Assembly: GCF_008629685.1 (NCBI RefSeq) | Contig: NZ_VWSF01000026.1 | Coordinates: 1-64,000, forward strand | Direction of reading: 5' to 3' | From: Adhaeribacter rhizoryzae | Lineage (GTDB): Bacteria; Bacteroidota; Bacteroidia; Cytophagales; Hymenobacteraceae | DNA length: 64,000 nt | Shown here: positions 26,376 to 35,213 of the stretch, piece after piece | Numbering within the stretch: the first letter of the stretch is position 1 | Layout: each line of letters opens with the position of its first letter | The notes under the pieces: generated by a model | What the model saw: the letters and a program-made list of their open reading frames with translations, nothing else | Told to the model about the DNA's origin: nothing | The model's database searches: none | Translations under genes and position numbers: made by a program

Positions 26376-26521
26376 AATTATGAGGTGGATAAGGCTTTGA
26401 TGCAGGCGTTTAAGTGAATATTATATCGGCAAATTACAAACCGATTTACAGAATTGAACTAATATAGGTCAAAATATTCTCAAAAATTAACTGGTTATTA
26501 AAGTTGGGAAATATGGCGCTT

Positions 26522-26650
26522 CCTAAGTTTGTGCCAGCCCGAACGGCCTTGTTTGGTCTGTCTCCTCCCACCTCCCCACGAAAAAAGATAGGTACTTGCG
26601 CACCTATCCTTTGCTTCTTTACCGGAATGCTATGCACCCAAAACCGAAGA
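26522..26650. repeat. Possible divergent copy of the long dispersed repeat
   Basis: Short blocks CCTAAGTT, GTTTGGTC, TCCTTT and CGGAATGCTATGCACC occur in the same order as in 28501-28590. The spacing differs and a terminator-like insertion lies inside. Similarity is patchy, so this may be coincidence or an old, rearranged copy. Confidence 0.3.
26581..26608 (-). terminator. Intrinsic terminator of the GH125 gene
   Basis: GATAGGT (26587-26593) pairs with ACCTATC (26602-26608). On the minus strand the hairpin is followed directly by TTTTTT (26581-26586). It lies 85 bases beyond the GH125 stop. Confidence 0.7.
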
Positions 26651-26692
26651 ACATCAGTCAGCATACCTTAATACTGGAGCTACGCCTTGGTA

Positions 26693-28108
26693 TCAAGCTA
26701 AAAGCTTCGGATTTTCCTGGTAAGTTTTCCAGAGTAACTCGCCGAATAAAGTATTAGCCCAAGCAAACCACGAGCGGGTAAACTTTTTCGGGTTGTCTTT
26801 ATGAAAAGATTCGTGCATAAATCCGGTGTCGCCGTGGGTACTTTTTAAGGCTTGAATACAGCTTTTAATTTCCTGCGGGTCTTGGCTGGTGAGGGCGCGC
26901 ATGGTAATACTCATGGGCCAAATCATGTCCTGACCAACGTGCGGCCCGCCAATACCTTCGGCCGCACTACCTTTAAAAAAGAAAGGATTATTTTTGGAGA
27001 GTATAAATTTGCGTGTATTCAGGTAAACGGCATCAGTCGGGGAAATGGCTCCTAAGTAAGGGAGCGACAGTAAACTGGGTACATTGGCATCGTCCATTAA
27101 ATACGCGCTGCCAAAGCCATCTACTTCGTAAGCATAAATTTTTCCGTATTTCGGGTGGTTTACCGTCGCGTGCTCCTGTAAGGCTTTTTCTACTTCGTTT
27201 GCTAAGGTCAGCAGTTCTCCGGCAGTGCCTTTGTCCTGGGCAATTTTCTCCATCATGGTGGCCGCTTGCCGTAAACTCACTGCCGCAAAAAAGTTAGACG
27301 GAATTAAAAAAGAATAAACAGTGGCATCGTCGCTGGGCCGGAACGAAGAGCAAATTAAACCGACCGGGTTTACCGGATAACCGTAGCCGCTCATGGGCAA
27401 AGTATCGGTCGCGTGCGGCGTGGTACGCTGAAATCTATAAGGGCCTTTATTTTCCTTGCGCTGCTGTTCCCGGAAAGTTTTAAGGGTAGCTTTGATGGCC
27501 TCCTGCCACTGGCTATCGAAAGGTTTGGTATCGTTGGTGGTTTGCCAGTAGTGGTAAGCCAGCCGGATAGGATAACACAGTGAATCTATTTCCCACTTCC
27601 GCTCGTGTACGCCGGGCTGCATCTTGGTTAAGTCTTTGCTCCACTCCCCAACTTTGGTATCGTCGCCGTAAAAAGCATTGGCGTAGGGGTCTTTTATGAC
27701 GCAGCGGGTTTGGCGATTAATTACCCCGGCCACCAGTTGTCGGAGCGGTTCATCTTTTTTCAGAAACTTTAAATAAGGCCACACTTGCGCCGAGCTGTCG
27801 CGCAGCCACATGGCATCAATATCGCCGGTGATAACATACGTATCGGGCTTGCCGTCTTTTACGGTGTGGGTAACGGTGGTATCGAGGGTGCTCGGAAAAC
27901 AATTCTCAAATAACCAGGCCAGTTCTTTATCTTTTACTTTCTTTTTAAATTCTGCAATAGCACTTTCAACGGATTTACTGCTGAAATTACGTTTGGCAGC
28001 GGGTACACGCACCACCGGAAAATCAGCTGCTGCTGTTAATGCTAAGGGGTTTAAGTAGGCACCAGCGCTCAGTAAGGCCGCGTTTTGGATAAAGGTTCTT
28101 CTTTTCAT
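26693..28108 (-). CDS. GH125 exo-alpha-1,6-mannosidase-type glycoside hydrolase
   Basis: The 471-residue protein has an export signal with a KRR pair (MKRRTFIQNAALLSAGAYL). The GH125 signature VITGDIDAMWLRDSSAQVWPY is at ~95-115. Further family blocks are EIDSLCYPIRLAYHYW and LPMSGYGYPVNPVGLICSSFRPSDDATVYSF (given here only in part). GH125 enzymes are metal-independent (alpha/alpha)6-barrel exo-mannosidases acting on alpha-1,6-linked mannose, for example in fungal mannan or N-glycans. Location is probably periplasmic or surface. It lies in a minus-strand block with a GH43 enzyme, two phosphatases and a SusC/SusD pair. Confidence 0.9.
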   Translation of the reverse strand: MKRRTFIQNAALLSAGAYLNPLALTAAADFPVVRVPAAKRNFSSKSVESAIAEFKKKVKDKELAWLFENCFPSTLDTTVTHTVKDGKPDTYVITGDIDAMWLRDSSAQVWPYLKFLKKDEPLRQLVAGVINRQTRCVIKDPYANAFYGDDTKVGEWSKDLTKMQPGVHERKWEIDSLCYPIRLAYHYWQTTNDTKPFDSQWQEAIKATLKTFREQQRKENKGPYRFQRTTPHATDTLPMSGYGYPVNPVGLICSSFRPSDDATVYSFLIPSNFFAAVSLRQAATMMEKIAQDKGTAGELLTLANEVEKALQEHATVNHPKYGKIYAYEVDGFGSAYLMDDANVPSLLSLPYLGAISPTDAVYLNTRKFILSKNNPFFFKGSAAEGIGGPHVGQDMIWPMSITMRALTSQDPQEIKSCIQALKSTHGDTGFMHESFHKDNPKKFTRSWFAWANTLFGELLWKTYQENPKLLA

Positions 28109-28440
28109 TCTAAATTAATATTTAGGCATACAAAACTTAGTAACTCCTGTTGCCGCACTTTTGCGCTTGCTTCTCAGGAAGTATAAATCATGCTGCCTGC
28201 TACACACGGTAAAAAAGTCTTGGGCGTAAACAAATATTCAACTATTCTTCTCCATTATTTAATTAACACGAAAAGTAGGAAGAATATGAGGAAAATAAAA
28301 TTTAACAGATTTTGAAGCGGTTTGAGTTGGTAAGATAATTCCTGTGGTTAGCTTGCTCAAAGGACTTTTCTTTAAAGCAATATTATGCTACTTTTTGTTA
28401 TTATTTACTAGAGAGATTTTTTACTTGAAAGATTGTTAGG

Positions 28441-28649
28441 TGTTTACCTTTTGAAAGATTACATCTTTCAATGCAAAAGTGCTAACTAATATTTCAAGCC
28501 TAAGTTGCCTCCTGCCCGGCGGGGCCCGTTTGGTCATTCGGGCTGCTCATCTTTCCTTTCCTCCTCCGTCGGAATGCTACGCACCGGAAACCTGAAAGGC
28601 CCTCATCGCCCAAACTGCTGTAGTTTACTTCGTAGCTGCTGCTATTCCC
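28441..28649 (-). repeat. Long dispersed repeat, copy B (inverted relative to copy A)
   Basis: The reverse complement aligns with 439-646 along the whole ~208 bases. The hairpin TTGAAAGAT/ATCTTTCAA is kept at ~28451-28471 with a different loop (TAC). No gene is seen within it. The 784-base gap 28109-28892 also holds a 22-bp tandem repeat and a G-rich tail around 28770-28803 (CTAAGTTTAGGAGGGG). Confidence 0.85.
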
Positions 28650-28658
28650 TATTAAATT

Positions 28659-28724
28659 ATAGCAAAATAAATATTAAGATATAGTACAATAAATATTAAA
28701 ATATAGTACAATAAATATTTCTTA
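28659..28724. repeat. Three tandem 22-bp AT-rich units
   Basis: Units start at 28659, 28681 and 28703. The middle one is ATAGTACAATAAATATTAAA plus AT; the others differ at a few bases. Each contains AATATT. It directly adjoins copy B of the long repeat. It could be a simple slippage expansion. Confidence 0.75.
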
Positions 28725-28892
28725 AAGCTTATTCTATAATCTTCAGGCCGCGATTAACTGTTAGGCTGGCTCCCCGCCTAAGTTTAGGAGGGGTTGGGGG
28801 TGGTTGTTTTATTAAGCATTTCCTCAAAATAATATTGAGTTCTATACTTTTTAAAATCAACTAAAGCAAAATCCAAATACTCGCTTTAAATA

Positions 28893-29945
28893 TTAACGGC
28901 TGCCTACTTCTTTGGCTTGGGATTGCAGGAAATAAAAGCTTTTTTCGTCGGCTACCAGTTTATCTGTTTTGGTTGTTTTATCTTTTACAAACCGGATTTT
29001 TACAATAGCCGTTTTACGGGGACTGACTTTAGTAGCTGAAAAATGGGTGTGCAATACGTACATTAGATTTCCTTTTTTATCTTTTACAAAATCGCCGTGG
29101 CCGGTGCCGTTGTGGCCTATATTGTTTTTGCTGATAATGGGGTTGCCTGTGTACTTCTGCCAGGGGCCATAAGGGCTATTACTTACCGCGTAGCCAACAG
29201 CATAATCGGGGTTCCGGAAATCGTTGGTAGAATAAACAAAATAATACAGGTTTTTATGTTTTAAGATAGAGGGGCCTTCGGCTACGGGCCAGGGTGCCTT
29301 GGCGGTATTTTCCCAGGGTTCTACGGCGGTAATACATTCTTTCAGGGTTTCGGGTTTAATGGCACTTAGGTCGTCGGTCATTTCGGCTACGAAGAGGCGG
29401 TTGCCCTGGGTGAGACGCACGTGGTATAAATATTTGCGGCCATCGTCGTCAATAAACACAAAAGGATCTATCTGCTTTACCGGGGCGGTAAGCGGCTGCT
29501 TTTGGGTTTGGGTAAATGGGCCCAGCGGACTACTGCTGGTAGCAATGGCAATTTGCTCGTTGGCGGTATAAGCCATGTAAAACTGATTCTGGTAATAAAA
29601 TACCTGCGGCGCCCAGAAACCCTGTTCGCCGAAAGCATCGCCTTTCCGAAGGGCGTAGCCGTTGTTTACCCCTTTCGGACCTTCCCAGCTTTTTAAATCT
29701 TTGGAGGTATAAACCATAAAACCCAGGTTGGAATTACCTCCTCCGGTGCCGTATAAATAATATTGCCCTTCGTGGTAAAATATGGTTGGGTCGGCGAGGT
29801 AAATATCGGTCTGGCTGTTTTCTGGTTTTACCTGGGCAAAAGCTACCGGGCCAGACCAGAAAAGCAGGAACAAAACAGAAACAAAGGACAGCGGCAATTT
29901 TACTTGCTTTAAAGCATCAGGCTTGGCAAAAATATTCATTTCCAT
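28893..29945 (-). CDS. GH43-family glycoside hydrolase, exported
   Basis: The 350-residue protein has a signal peptide ending near VAFAQ. It shows the GH43 triad: Asp52 in YLADPTIFYHEG, Asp160 in QIDPFVFIDDDG and Glu223 in PVAEGPSIL. HNGTGHGDFV near the C-terminus supplies the conserved His region. Members are mostly arabinofuranosidases, xylosidases or galactan exo-hydrolases; the subfamily cannot be assigned by eye. Alternative ATG codons lie two codons apart at the start (29945 and 29939). The 562-base gap on its upstream side (29946-30507) is filled with hairpins and repeats. Confidence 0.88.
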   Translation of the reverse strand: MEMNIFAKPDALKQVKLPLSFVSVLFLLFWSGPVAFAQVKPENSQTDIYLADPTIFYHEGQYYLYGTGGGNSNLGFMVYTSKDLKSWEGPKGVNNGYALRKGDAFGEQGFWAPQVFYYQNQFYMAYTANEQIAIATSSSPLGPFTQTQKQPLTAPVKQIDPFVFIDDDGRKYLYHVRLTQGNRLFVAEMTDDLSAIKPETLKECITAVEPWENTAKAPWPVAEGPSILKHKNLYYFVYSTNDFRNPDYAVGYAVSNSPYGPWQKYTGNPIISKNNIGHNGTGHGDFVKDKKGNLMYVLHTHFSATKVSPRKTAIVKIRFVKDKTTKTDKLVADEKSFYFLQSQAKEVGSR

Positions 29946-30106
29946 TGCGGATGATATTTATAGTATGGGCTGGTAAAGCCCACAAATATATTCCTTTTCC
30001 GGAATTAGGTTACCCGAACCTCATAAGGTAAACTATTTGCCCGAACACTAATGCTAAAAAAACAAAACGGCTGCTTTGTCCTTAAAACAAAACCTCAGCT
30101 ATTTTG

Positions 30107-30163
30107 AGTCTTCCGAAGGAAGACTTAAGACTTTTAATGCAACCGGAGGAACTCTGTTCCGGT
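30107..30163. repeat. Two short intergenic hairpins
   Basis: AGTCTTCC (30107-30114) pairs with GGAAGACT (30118-30125) around GAA. Next, ACCGGAGGAAC and GTTCCGGT (30142-30163) form an imperfect stem. They are part of a hairpin-rich gap between the GH43 and phosphatase genes. Confidence 0.6.
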
Positions 30164-30232
30164 AAATACCAGCAAAGATTACTATCCGGATAGAACTACC
30201 AAATGAGAATTTATACGAATATTGATTGGTTA

Positions 30233-30350
30233 TTGCGCTTACATTATTGTAGTCCTGTTGAGCCTGTCGAAACATCTAATAATTATTTAAGGCTGTTATA
30301 GATCCTTCGACAAGCTCAGGATGACAGATAATGTACCTTTAAGCGCACTT
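30233..30350. repeat. Dispersed element of the GAGCTTGTCGAA family, copy 2
   Basis: Arms GTCCTGTTGAGCCTGTCGAA (30252-30271) and TTCGACAAGCTCAGGATGAC (30306-30325) pair with few mismatches. The flanks TTGCGC (30233-30238) and AAGCGCACTTTC (from 30341) match those of the copy at 19408-19523. Confidence 0.8.
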
Positions 30351-30387
30351 TCAATTTGATAGGGGTATTATTTTCTCCTTTCTTGTA

Positions 30388-30447
30388 GGAAGTCGGAGAC
30401 TTCCCATTTCATGAAAAGTTTGTAGTCTCCTGCGGAAGACTACAAAC
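30388..30447. repeat. Hairpins beyond the phosphatase pair
   Basis: GGAAGTC/GACTTCC (30388-30404) and GTTTGTAGTCT/AGACTACAAAC (30418-30447) are both perfect stems. The second ends in TTTTC on the minus strand, so it may double as a terminator for the phosphatase operon ending at 30508. Confidence 0.6.
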
Positions 30448-30507
30448 AGCGGCAGAAATCATCAACCAGAACAGTTAAATAAATAACTGGCAGACTGTAT
30501 ACACACC

Positions 30508-31725
30508 TTAAACAAACTTTTTCTTAATACTGTATTTGCCTACTTCTTCTCCGTCGTCGCGGATCATTCTTAAGTTTAATTCTTTTTTAGTGGCGTGTAG
30601 CTTTATCAGCGTTCTTTTACCCTCCAGCGGTCCGCCGCCAATTACGATTGGGTAGTTATGGGTAGCATCGGCATCGTGGGTGGCGTAGCGGTGCGTATGG
30701 CCCGAAAGCATTAAATCTATTTTGCCCTTGTTAAACAAGGGGCCGAAAAGCTGCCGGCAGTGCAGGGTACCGTGCCAATCGCCGGAATGATAAGGGGAAA
30801 TATGAATCAGCACTATCCGGAAAGCTGCTTTTTTAAACGCTTCGGATTCTATTTCATTTTCCAACCATTTTTGCTGCACTTCGCGGTACTCATCAAAAGC
30901 GGCTAAGCCGTTATATTCCCAGTTGTCATCGGTTTTATCTTCGCCGGAATCCAGGATAACAAAGCGCACCGGCCCACGGGTAAACGCGTAGTAATATTTA
31001 TCGGTGGGGTAAGTAAAATAATCGGGTAGTTGCCGGGCAAAACTGCCTCTAACTTCGTGGTTGCCCTGCACAAAAATAAAAGGCACTTCTTTCGAAAACA
31101 CCTCGGCGCAAGGTTTCAGCAAATGGTCTATTACCTGCTCTTCGCTATCCACGTGGTCGAAACAATCGCCGTTTAAAACCACAAAATCAAAGTCGCGGGT
31201 ATTGCCGGTGTAGCCGTGCTTGTATAATAATTGCGGAATGGTTTGGGGCCGATCGTGAATATCGTTTAAGATAACCATTTTAAACGCTTCCACGTCTACG
31301 GCCGGCGTTTTAAAACCGTAAATGATACTTTGCAGCGGCTCGCCGTACGTTACTTTAGAAGCTTGAAAATGCAATATTTCTTTGGAGTTAATCCGGTATT
31401 TGTATTCAGAGCCGGGTTTTAAGTTTTTAATCGTAACTTTATTAATGCGGTTATTCGCTTGAATAAGGCCATTTCGGGCAGTATAAGCCTTTAAGCTCAG
31501 GTAGGTACCGGAGCCGTACTCTACCCAGCTCAAGCTGTTGTTATTTGTAATCCAAACAATGGTCACTTCGTTGGGCTGCAGATTTTGCAAATAAGGTCCG
31601 GCAATAAAAGTATTTTTTTCGTTGGTTTTATTATTATTAACTGCACTTAAGGCCGGCAACGATAGCGTACTTAAAACCCCAATTTTAGACAGCTTTTGAA
31701 TAAATAATCTTCGGTTGAAAGGCAT
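30508..31725 (-). CDS. Exported purple-acid-phosphatase-like metallophosphoesterase (copy 2 of tandem pair)
   Basis: The 405-residue protein has an N-terminal export signal with an Arg pair (FNRRLFIQKL), possibly TAT-type. A fibronectin-like N-terminal domain typical of purple acid phosphatases follows (YLQNLQPNEVTIVWITNN). The metallophosphoesterase motifs are NDIHDRP, NGDCFD, GNHEVRG, IHISPYHSGDWHG and SGHTHRY. It begins 12 bases after its paralogue at 31738 and has the same length and domain order, so it arose by tandem duplication. It likely removes phosphate from a secreted or periplasmic substrate, and may belong to the adjacent glycan-use locus. Confidence 0.85.
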   Translation of the reverse strand: MPFNRRLFIQKLSKIGVLSTLSLPALSAVNNNKTNEKNTFIAGPYLQNLQPNEVTIVWITNNNSLSWVEYGSGTYLSLKAYTARNGLIQANNRINKVTIKNLKPGSEYKYRINSKEILHFQASKVTYGEPLQSIIYGFKTPAVDVEAFKMVILNDIHDRPQTIPQLLYKHGYTGNTRDFDFVVLNGDCFDHVDSEEQVIDHLLKPCAEVFSKEVPFIFVQGNHEVRGSFARQLPDYFTYPTDKYYYAFTRGPVRFVILDSGEDKTDDNWEYNGLAAFDEYREVQQKWLENEIESEAFKKAAFRIVLIHISPYHSGDWHGTLHCRQLFGPLFNKGKIDLMLSGHTHRYATHDADATHNYPIVIGGGPLEGKRTLIKLHATKKELNLRMIRDDGEEVGKYSIKKKFV

Positions 31726-31737
31726 ATTTAAATTGCT

Positions 31738-32955
31738 TTAAATTTTAATATTTCCCACGGGGGTGCCGGTATCGCCAATCATTTCGAGCGCAAAAGCATT
31801 CTGGTCGGCTTTAACTTTTATAATGGTACGGGCGCCCTCTTTGGGGCCGCCACCAATTACAATGGGGTAATTATGCTGTCCGGCTACCGGGGGGTGAATG
31901 CCGTACCGGTGGGTATGTCCGGAAATTAATAAATCTACTTTGGCCTGGTTTAAAATTGGCCCAAATACTTCGCGGCAATGCAAGGTACCGTGCCCGTTGC
32001 CCGAATAATAAAAAGGAATATGACTGAAAACTATTTTGTACTTGGCCTTCTTAAAAGCTTTTTTCTGAACTTCTTTCTTCAGCCACTCCACTTGCTGCAA
32101 CCGGTATTTATCAAAATCTACCAGGCCGTAATATTCTTTGTCGCCGTCGGTTTTGTCTTCTCCGGAATCGAGCACAATGGCGTAAACCGGCCCCTGCTGA
32201 AACGAGAAGTAATATTTTTGCTCCTGGTTGTTAAAATAATTACCTAAGTGGCGGGCAAACTTACCGCGGGTTTCGTGGTTGCCGCGCGATAAAATAAAGG
32301 GCGTATTGGTAGAAAATAATTGGCCAAGTGGGTTCAGCAAATGATTTACCAGTTGGTCTTCATCGGTCTGGAAATCGAACATATCGCCGTTCAGAAACAC
32401 AAAATCTTTTTTGTCTTCGCCGCCATACTGCATTAAATGCGCAAAAGAATTTGGCCGGTCGTGAATATCGTTAAACACCAGAAACGAAACACTTTTGGCA
32501 TCTAAACCAGGCGTTTGAAAGGTATAAGATTCACTCACAAAAGTATTGCCGAAGGTTACCTTATAGGGTTTAAATTCTTCGATAACTTTTGAGTTGATGC
32601 GGTAATAATATTTCTGCCCCGGTGTAAGCCCTTTTAAAGTAATGCCGTGTACCGTGTTATAAGCCTGAATCAAACCATCGTCTACGGCTACTTCTTTTTT
32701 ATCTAAATTATCGGGGGTTTGGCCGTAATCTACCCAACTGTAGCAGGGTACGTTGGTAAGCCAGCGCACTGTAATTTGGTTGGGCAGCGCCGATTGTAAA
32801 TAAGGTTCGGTTTTAATAATTGGGACATCCGGAGCTGAAGTCTTTGTCTCTCCTGCTTCGGCCAGCGACGGCAACGAACTTAAGCCCGCTACTCCTAATA
32901 GGCCCAAAGATGATATAAATTTGCGGCGGTTTATATCATTAGATAATTCTTCCAT
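31738..32955 (-). CDS. Exported purple-acid-phosphatase-like metallophosphoesterase (copy 1 of tandem pair)
   Basis: The 405-residue paralogue of the next gene has an NRRKFISSLGLLGVAGL twin-arginine-like signal and the N-terminal block YLQSALPNQITVRWLTNVP. Catalytic motifs are NDIHDRP, NGDMFD, GNHETRG, SHIPFYYSGNGHG and SGHTHRYG. All metal ligands expected for the family are present in both copies. The two share long blocks but differ through much of their length, so the duplication is not recent. Unlike classic purple acid phosphatases, no C-terminal extra domain is seen. Confidence 0.85.
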   Translation of the reverse strand: MEELSNDINRRKFISSLGLLGVAGLSSLPSLAEAGETKTSAPDVPIIKTEPYLQSALPNQITVRWLTNVPCYSWVDYGQTPDNLDKKEVAVDDGLIQAYNTVHGITLKGLTPGQKYYYRINSKVIEEFKPYKVTFGNTFVSESYTFQTPGLDAKSVSFLVFNDIHDRPNSFAHLMQYGGEDKKDFVFLNGDMFDFQTDEDQLVNHLLNPLGQLFSTNTPFILSRGNHETRGKFARHLGNYFNNQEQKYYFSFQQGPVYAIVLDSGEDKTDGDKEYYGLVDFDKYRLQQVEWLKKEVQKKAFKKAKYKIVFSHIPFYYSGNGHGTLHCREVFGPILNQAKVDLLISGHTHRYGIHPPVAGQHNYPIVIGGGPKEGARTIIKVKADQNAFALEMIGDTGTPVGNIKI

Positions 32956-33110
32956 GTGGTGTATAATTTTAAAAATAGATAATTAATTTATTTCTGCGGC
33001 GGCTTAGCGGTGCTAAATATTTAGCTTTTAAACTGGTTTTCAGGCTAAAGAATTTTCCCCGGCAAACCGGCTTTGGTTTTATTAAAGAAAAATAATAAAT
33101 GCTTTTCTGC

Positions 33111-33163
33111 TGCCGGCCGGCAAAATATTCTTCTTAACCTAAAGAATATTTCGCCAGCCGGCA
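33111..33163. repeat. Imperfect 22-bp-arm inverted repeat downstream of susD-type gene
   Basis: 33111-33132 (TGCCGGCCGGCAAAATATTC...) and 33142-33163 are complementary apart from about two mismatches. It lies between the SusD gene and the phosphatase operon. No U-tract follows, so it is either a non-canonical terminator or a repeat-family member. Confidence 0.6.
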
Positions 33164-33259
33164 AGTCAGGTAAACTTAGTTGGTAGCATAACTGAAAACT
33201 TAGAATTATTTACTGGTCAAAATATTAGAAGCTGTTTAGCATTTTATACAATGGATCAA

Positions 33260-33390
33260 GCCCTTGCCCTTGCCCTTGCTGCGTGTTTTCACCAGCAAGT
33301 AGTTTAGCAGCAGCTTTAGAATTGGCGGTGATAACACCACCATTGGCACCAGATGCTGCCCGAAACAGAAATACTAAACAGCTTCTTAAT
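33260..33390. repeat. Dispersed repeat with GCGTGTTTTCACC core, copy 1
   Basis: A 33-base core at 33272-33304 matches 52417-52449 with two mismatches (GCCCTTGCxGCGTGTTTTCA and CCxGCAAGTAGTT). AATACTAAAC follows at a similar distance in both. On the minus strand the core can be read as LLAGENT in both copies, which leaves open an origin from a coding fragment. It lies just past the SusD stop; GCCCTT is repeated upstream of the core. Confidence 0.7.
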
Positions 33391-33423
33391 TTAATTAGGT
33401 TCTGACCGGCAATTAACAGCTTC

Positions 33424-35202
33424 TTAATAATTCGGATTTTGTTCGAGTTTGGCATTTTTCTGGATTTCGGATACCGGAATCGGCGAAAAATAACCCTTCG
33501 GATGAAACGACCGCGGCCCCACCGACACAATATTGTACTGCAGGGTATGGGTGGTTTTATCGGGATTAAGTTTAGCCACAATATCGATGCCATTAGCCGG
33601 GCCATTCATGACCTGCTCGGCAATGAGCCAGCGGCGAATATCGAAATACCGGTGACCTTCAAAAGCCAGTTCGTACTTGCGCTCGTAGCGGTACAAATCT
33701 TCCAGGGCTTGTCCGGCAACCGAACTCGCTATGGCGGGCATTCCGGCGCGGGTGCGTACTTTGTTTATATACGTACGGGCTTCTTCGGTTTCGCCCAGCT
33801 CTAAACAGGCTTCGGCGTAATTTAACAATACCTCGGCGTAGCGGAACATAATCCAGGGCTGGTCGCCGCGGAAAAATTGGCCATCAACGTTTTTATCTAA
33901 AAACTTACGGGTGTAATAACCGGTGGTAGAGGCATTCCAGTTTTCGATGGGGCTAAAACGGGTATCGACGCCCCAAACCACTTCTACTTTGTTCGTAGCT
34001 GCATTCCAAACTTCCTTGCTGCCCGTTTGAATAATGCCTTCGGGTTCAGTAGCGGCGGCATCGGCTGGCCGGTTCCGCCACACGGCGCCGTTATACAAAA
34101 TAGAAGCGTAAAAACGTGGGTCCCGGTTTTTGTAAGGTTGCGTGGCGTGCTCCGGATTATTCCAGCTGAAAGGCGTACCGTCTTTAAGCTGGTAGCCGGT
34201 TACAAAATTCTCAATCGGCAGGTTGCCACCCCAGTTATGGTAACCGTTCGGACCGTTCCACAAGTCTACAGAAGTGCCTTTTAGCTGCTTGTTGTGTAAT
34301 TTAGCAAATAATATTTCGGGGTTGTGGTTATCCAGGAAAATGCGGGTATAATTTTCGGCGCCCGAATCGGTGGGGGTGTACAAACCGTGTTTGCCGGGGT
34401 TATCGATGAGGGCTTTGGCGGCGGCTTTGGCAGCTTGCCACCGTTGCGTTTGGTCGCCGCTGGTGTAGCCTACCAGCGCATTGGTATTACCCGGCTTATT
34501 AAATAAATCGCTGGCCGCGTACAACAACATTCTGGATTTTAACGCCATGGCCGAATATTTAGTAGCCCGGCCCAGGTTATCGTTGTTATAACTGGCCCCC
34601 AGCAATTCAATCGCACTGTCGCAATCTTCTACAATGGCGTTCACGCATTCTTCAAAAGTATTCCGGGGCACAAACATGCCTTCGCTATCTTCCAGGCTAA
34701 AATTTTCTTTTACCAACGGAATGCCGCCAAAATGGCTAACCAGGTTAAAATAATAATAAGCCCGAATAAAACGCACCTCGCCGGTGAGCCGGTTTTTTAA
34801 AGTTTCATCTTTAAAAGGTACCTCATTAATCCGCTCCAGAAAAATATTGCAATTACGAATGCCTTTGTAATAATTACCCCACTGCCCAAATTGGGTAAGC
34901 GTGCCCATATTTTCGGGGGTGAGCGTACCTTTTACCACCACATCGGTGCCTTTGTCGCGCAGGTACATGCCCTCGTCCGAAACGGCGGTGTGCATTACTT
35001 TCCAGCTATCAGTAAACGGGTCCCAGATGCGGCCGTACAAATCGTTTACAAAAGCTTCTACCAGAGCCGGGTCTTTCCACACGTCGGCATCACTAATGGC
35101 ATCCAGCGGCTTTCTTTCCAGAAAATCCTCATCGCACGAAGTAGCCCCGCCCAGAAACAGCACGCAGGCCACGAAAAATATTTTTTTAGATATAAATTTC
35201 AT
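33424..35202 (-). CDS. SusD/RagB-family outer-membrane lipoprotein
   Basis: The 592-residue protein has a lipoprotein signal with lipidated Cys23 (GGATSCDEDFLERKPLDAI), where FLERKPLDAISD is a classic SusD start. RFIRAYYYFNLVSHFGGIPLV marks the TPR region. The C-terminus has LYRYERKYELAFEGHRYFDIRRW and ends KLEQNPNY. It binds glycan at the surface with the SusC partner encoded 11 bases upstream. It is part of the sigma/FecR-regulated locus at 33-40 kb. Confidence 0.93.
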   Translation of the reverse strand: MKFISKKIFFVACVLFLGGATSCDEDFLERKPLDAISDADVWKDPALVEAFVNDLYGRIWDPFTDSWKVMHTAVSDEGMYLRDKGTDVVVKGTLTPENMGTLTQFGQWGNYYKGIRNCNIFLERINEVPFKDETLKNRLTGEVRFIRAYYYFNLVSHFGGIPLVKENFSLEDSEGMFVPRNTFEECVNAIVEDCDSAIELLGASYNNDNLGRATKYSAMALKSRMLLYAASDLFNKPGNTNALVGYTSGDQTQRWQAAKAAAKALIDNPGKHGLYTPTDSGAENYTRIFLDNHNPEILFAKLHNKQLKGTSVDLWNGPNGYHNWGGNLPIENFVTGYQLKDGTPFSWNNPEHATQPYKNRDPRFYASILYNGAVWRNRPADAAATEPEGIIQTGSKEVWNAATNKVEVVWGVDTRFSPIENWNASTTGYYTRKFLDKNVDGQFFRGDQPWIMFRYAEVLLNYAEACLELGETEEARTYINKVRTRAGMPAIASSVAGQALEDLYRYERKYELAFEGHRYFDIRRWLIAEQVMNGPANGIDIVAKLNPDKTTHTLQYNIVSVGPRSFHPKGYFSPIPVSEIQKNAKLEQNPNY

Positions 35203-35213
35203 CCTTTTCGGCT

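Noticed and set aside
26446-26664. 72-residue minus-strand frame between the GH125 and TonB receptor genes
   Set aside because: It runs across the intrinsic terminator at 26581-26608 and shows no family features.
28659-28724. Tandem 22-bp units considered as a CRISPR array
   Set aside because: Units are directly adjacent with no spacers, and no cas gene is present.
33225-33605. 126-residue minus-strand frame at the end of the SusD gene
   Set aside because: Most of it overlaps SusD in another frame; the remainder is the dispersed repeat at 33260-33390.
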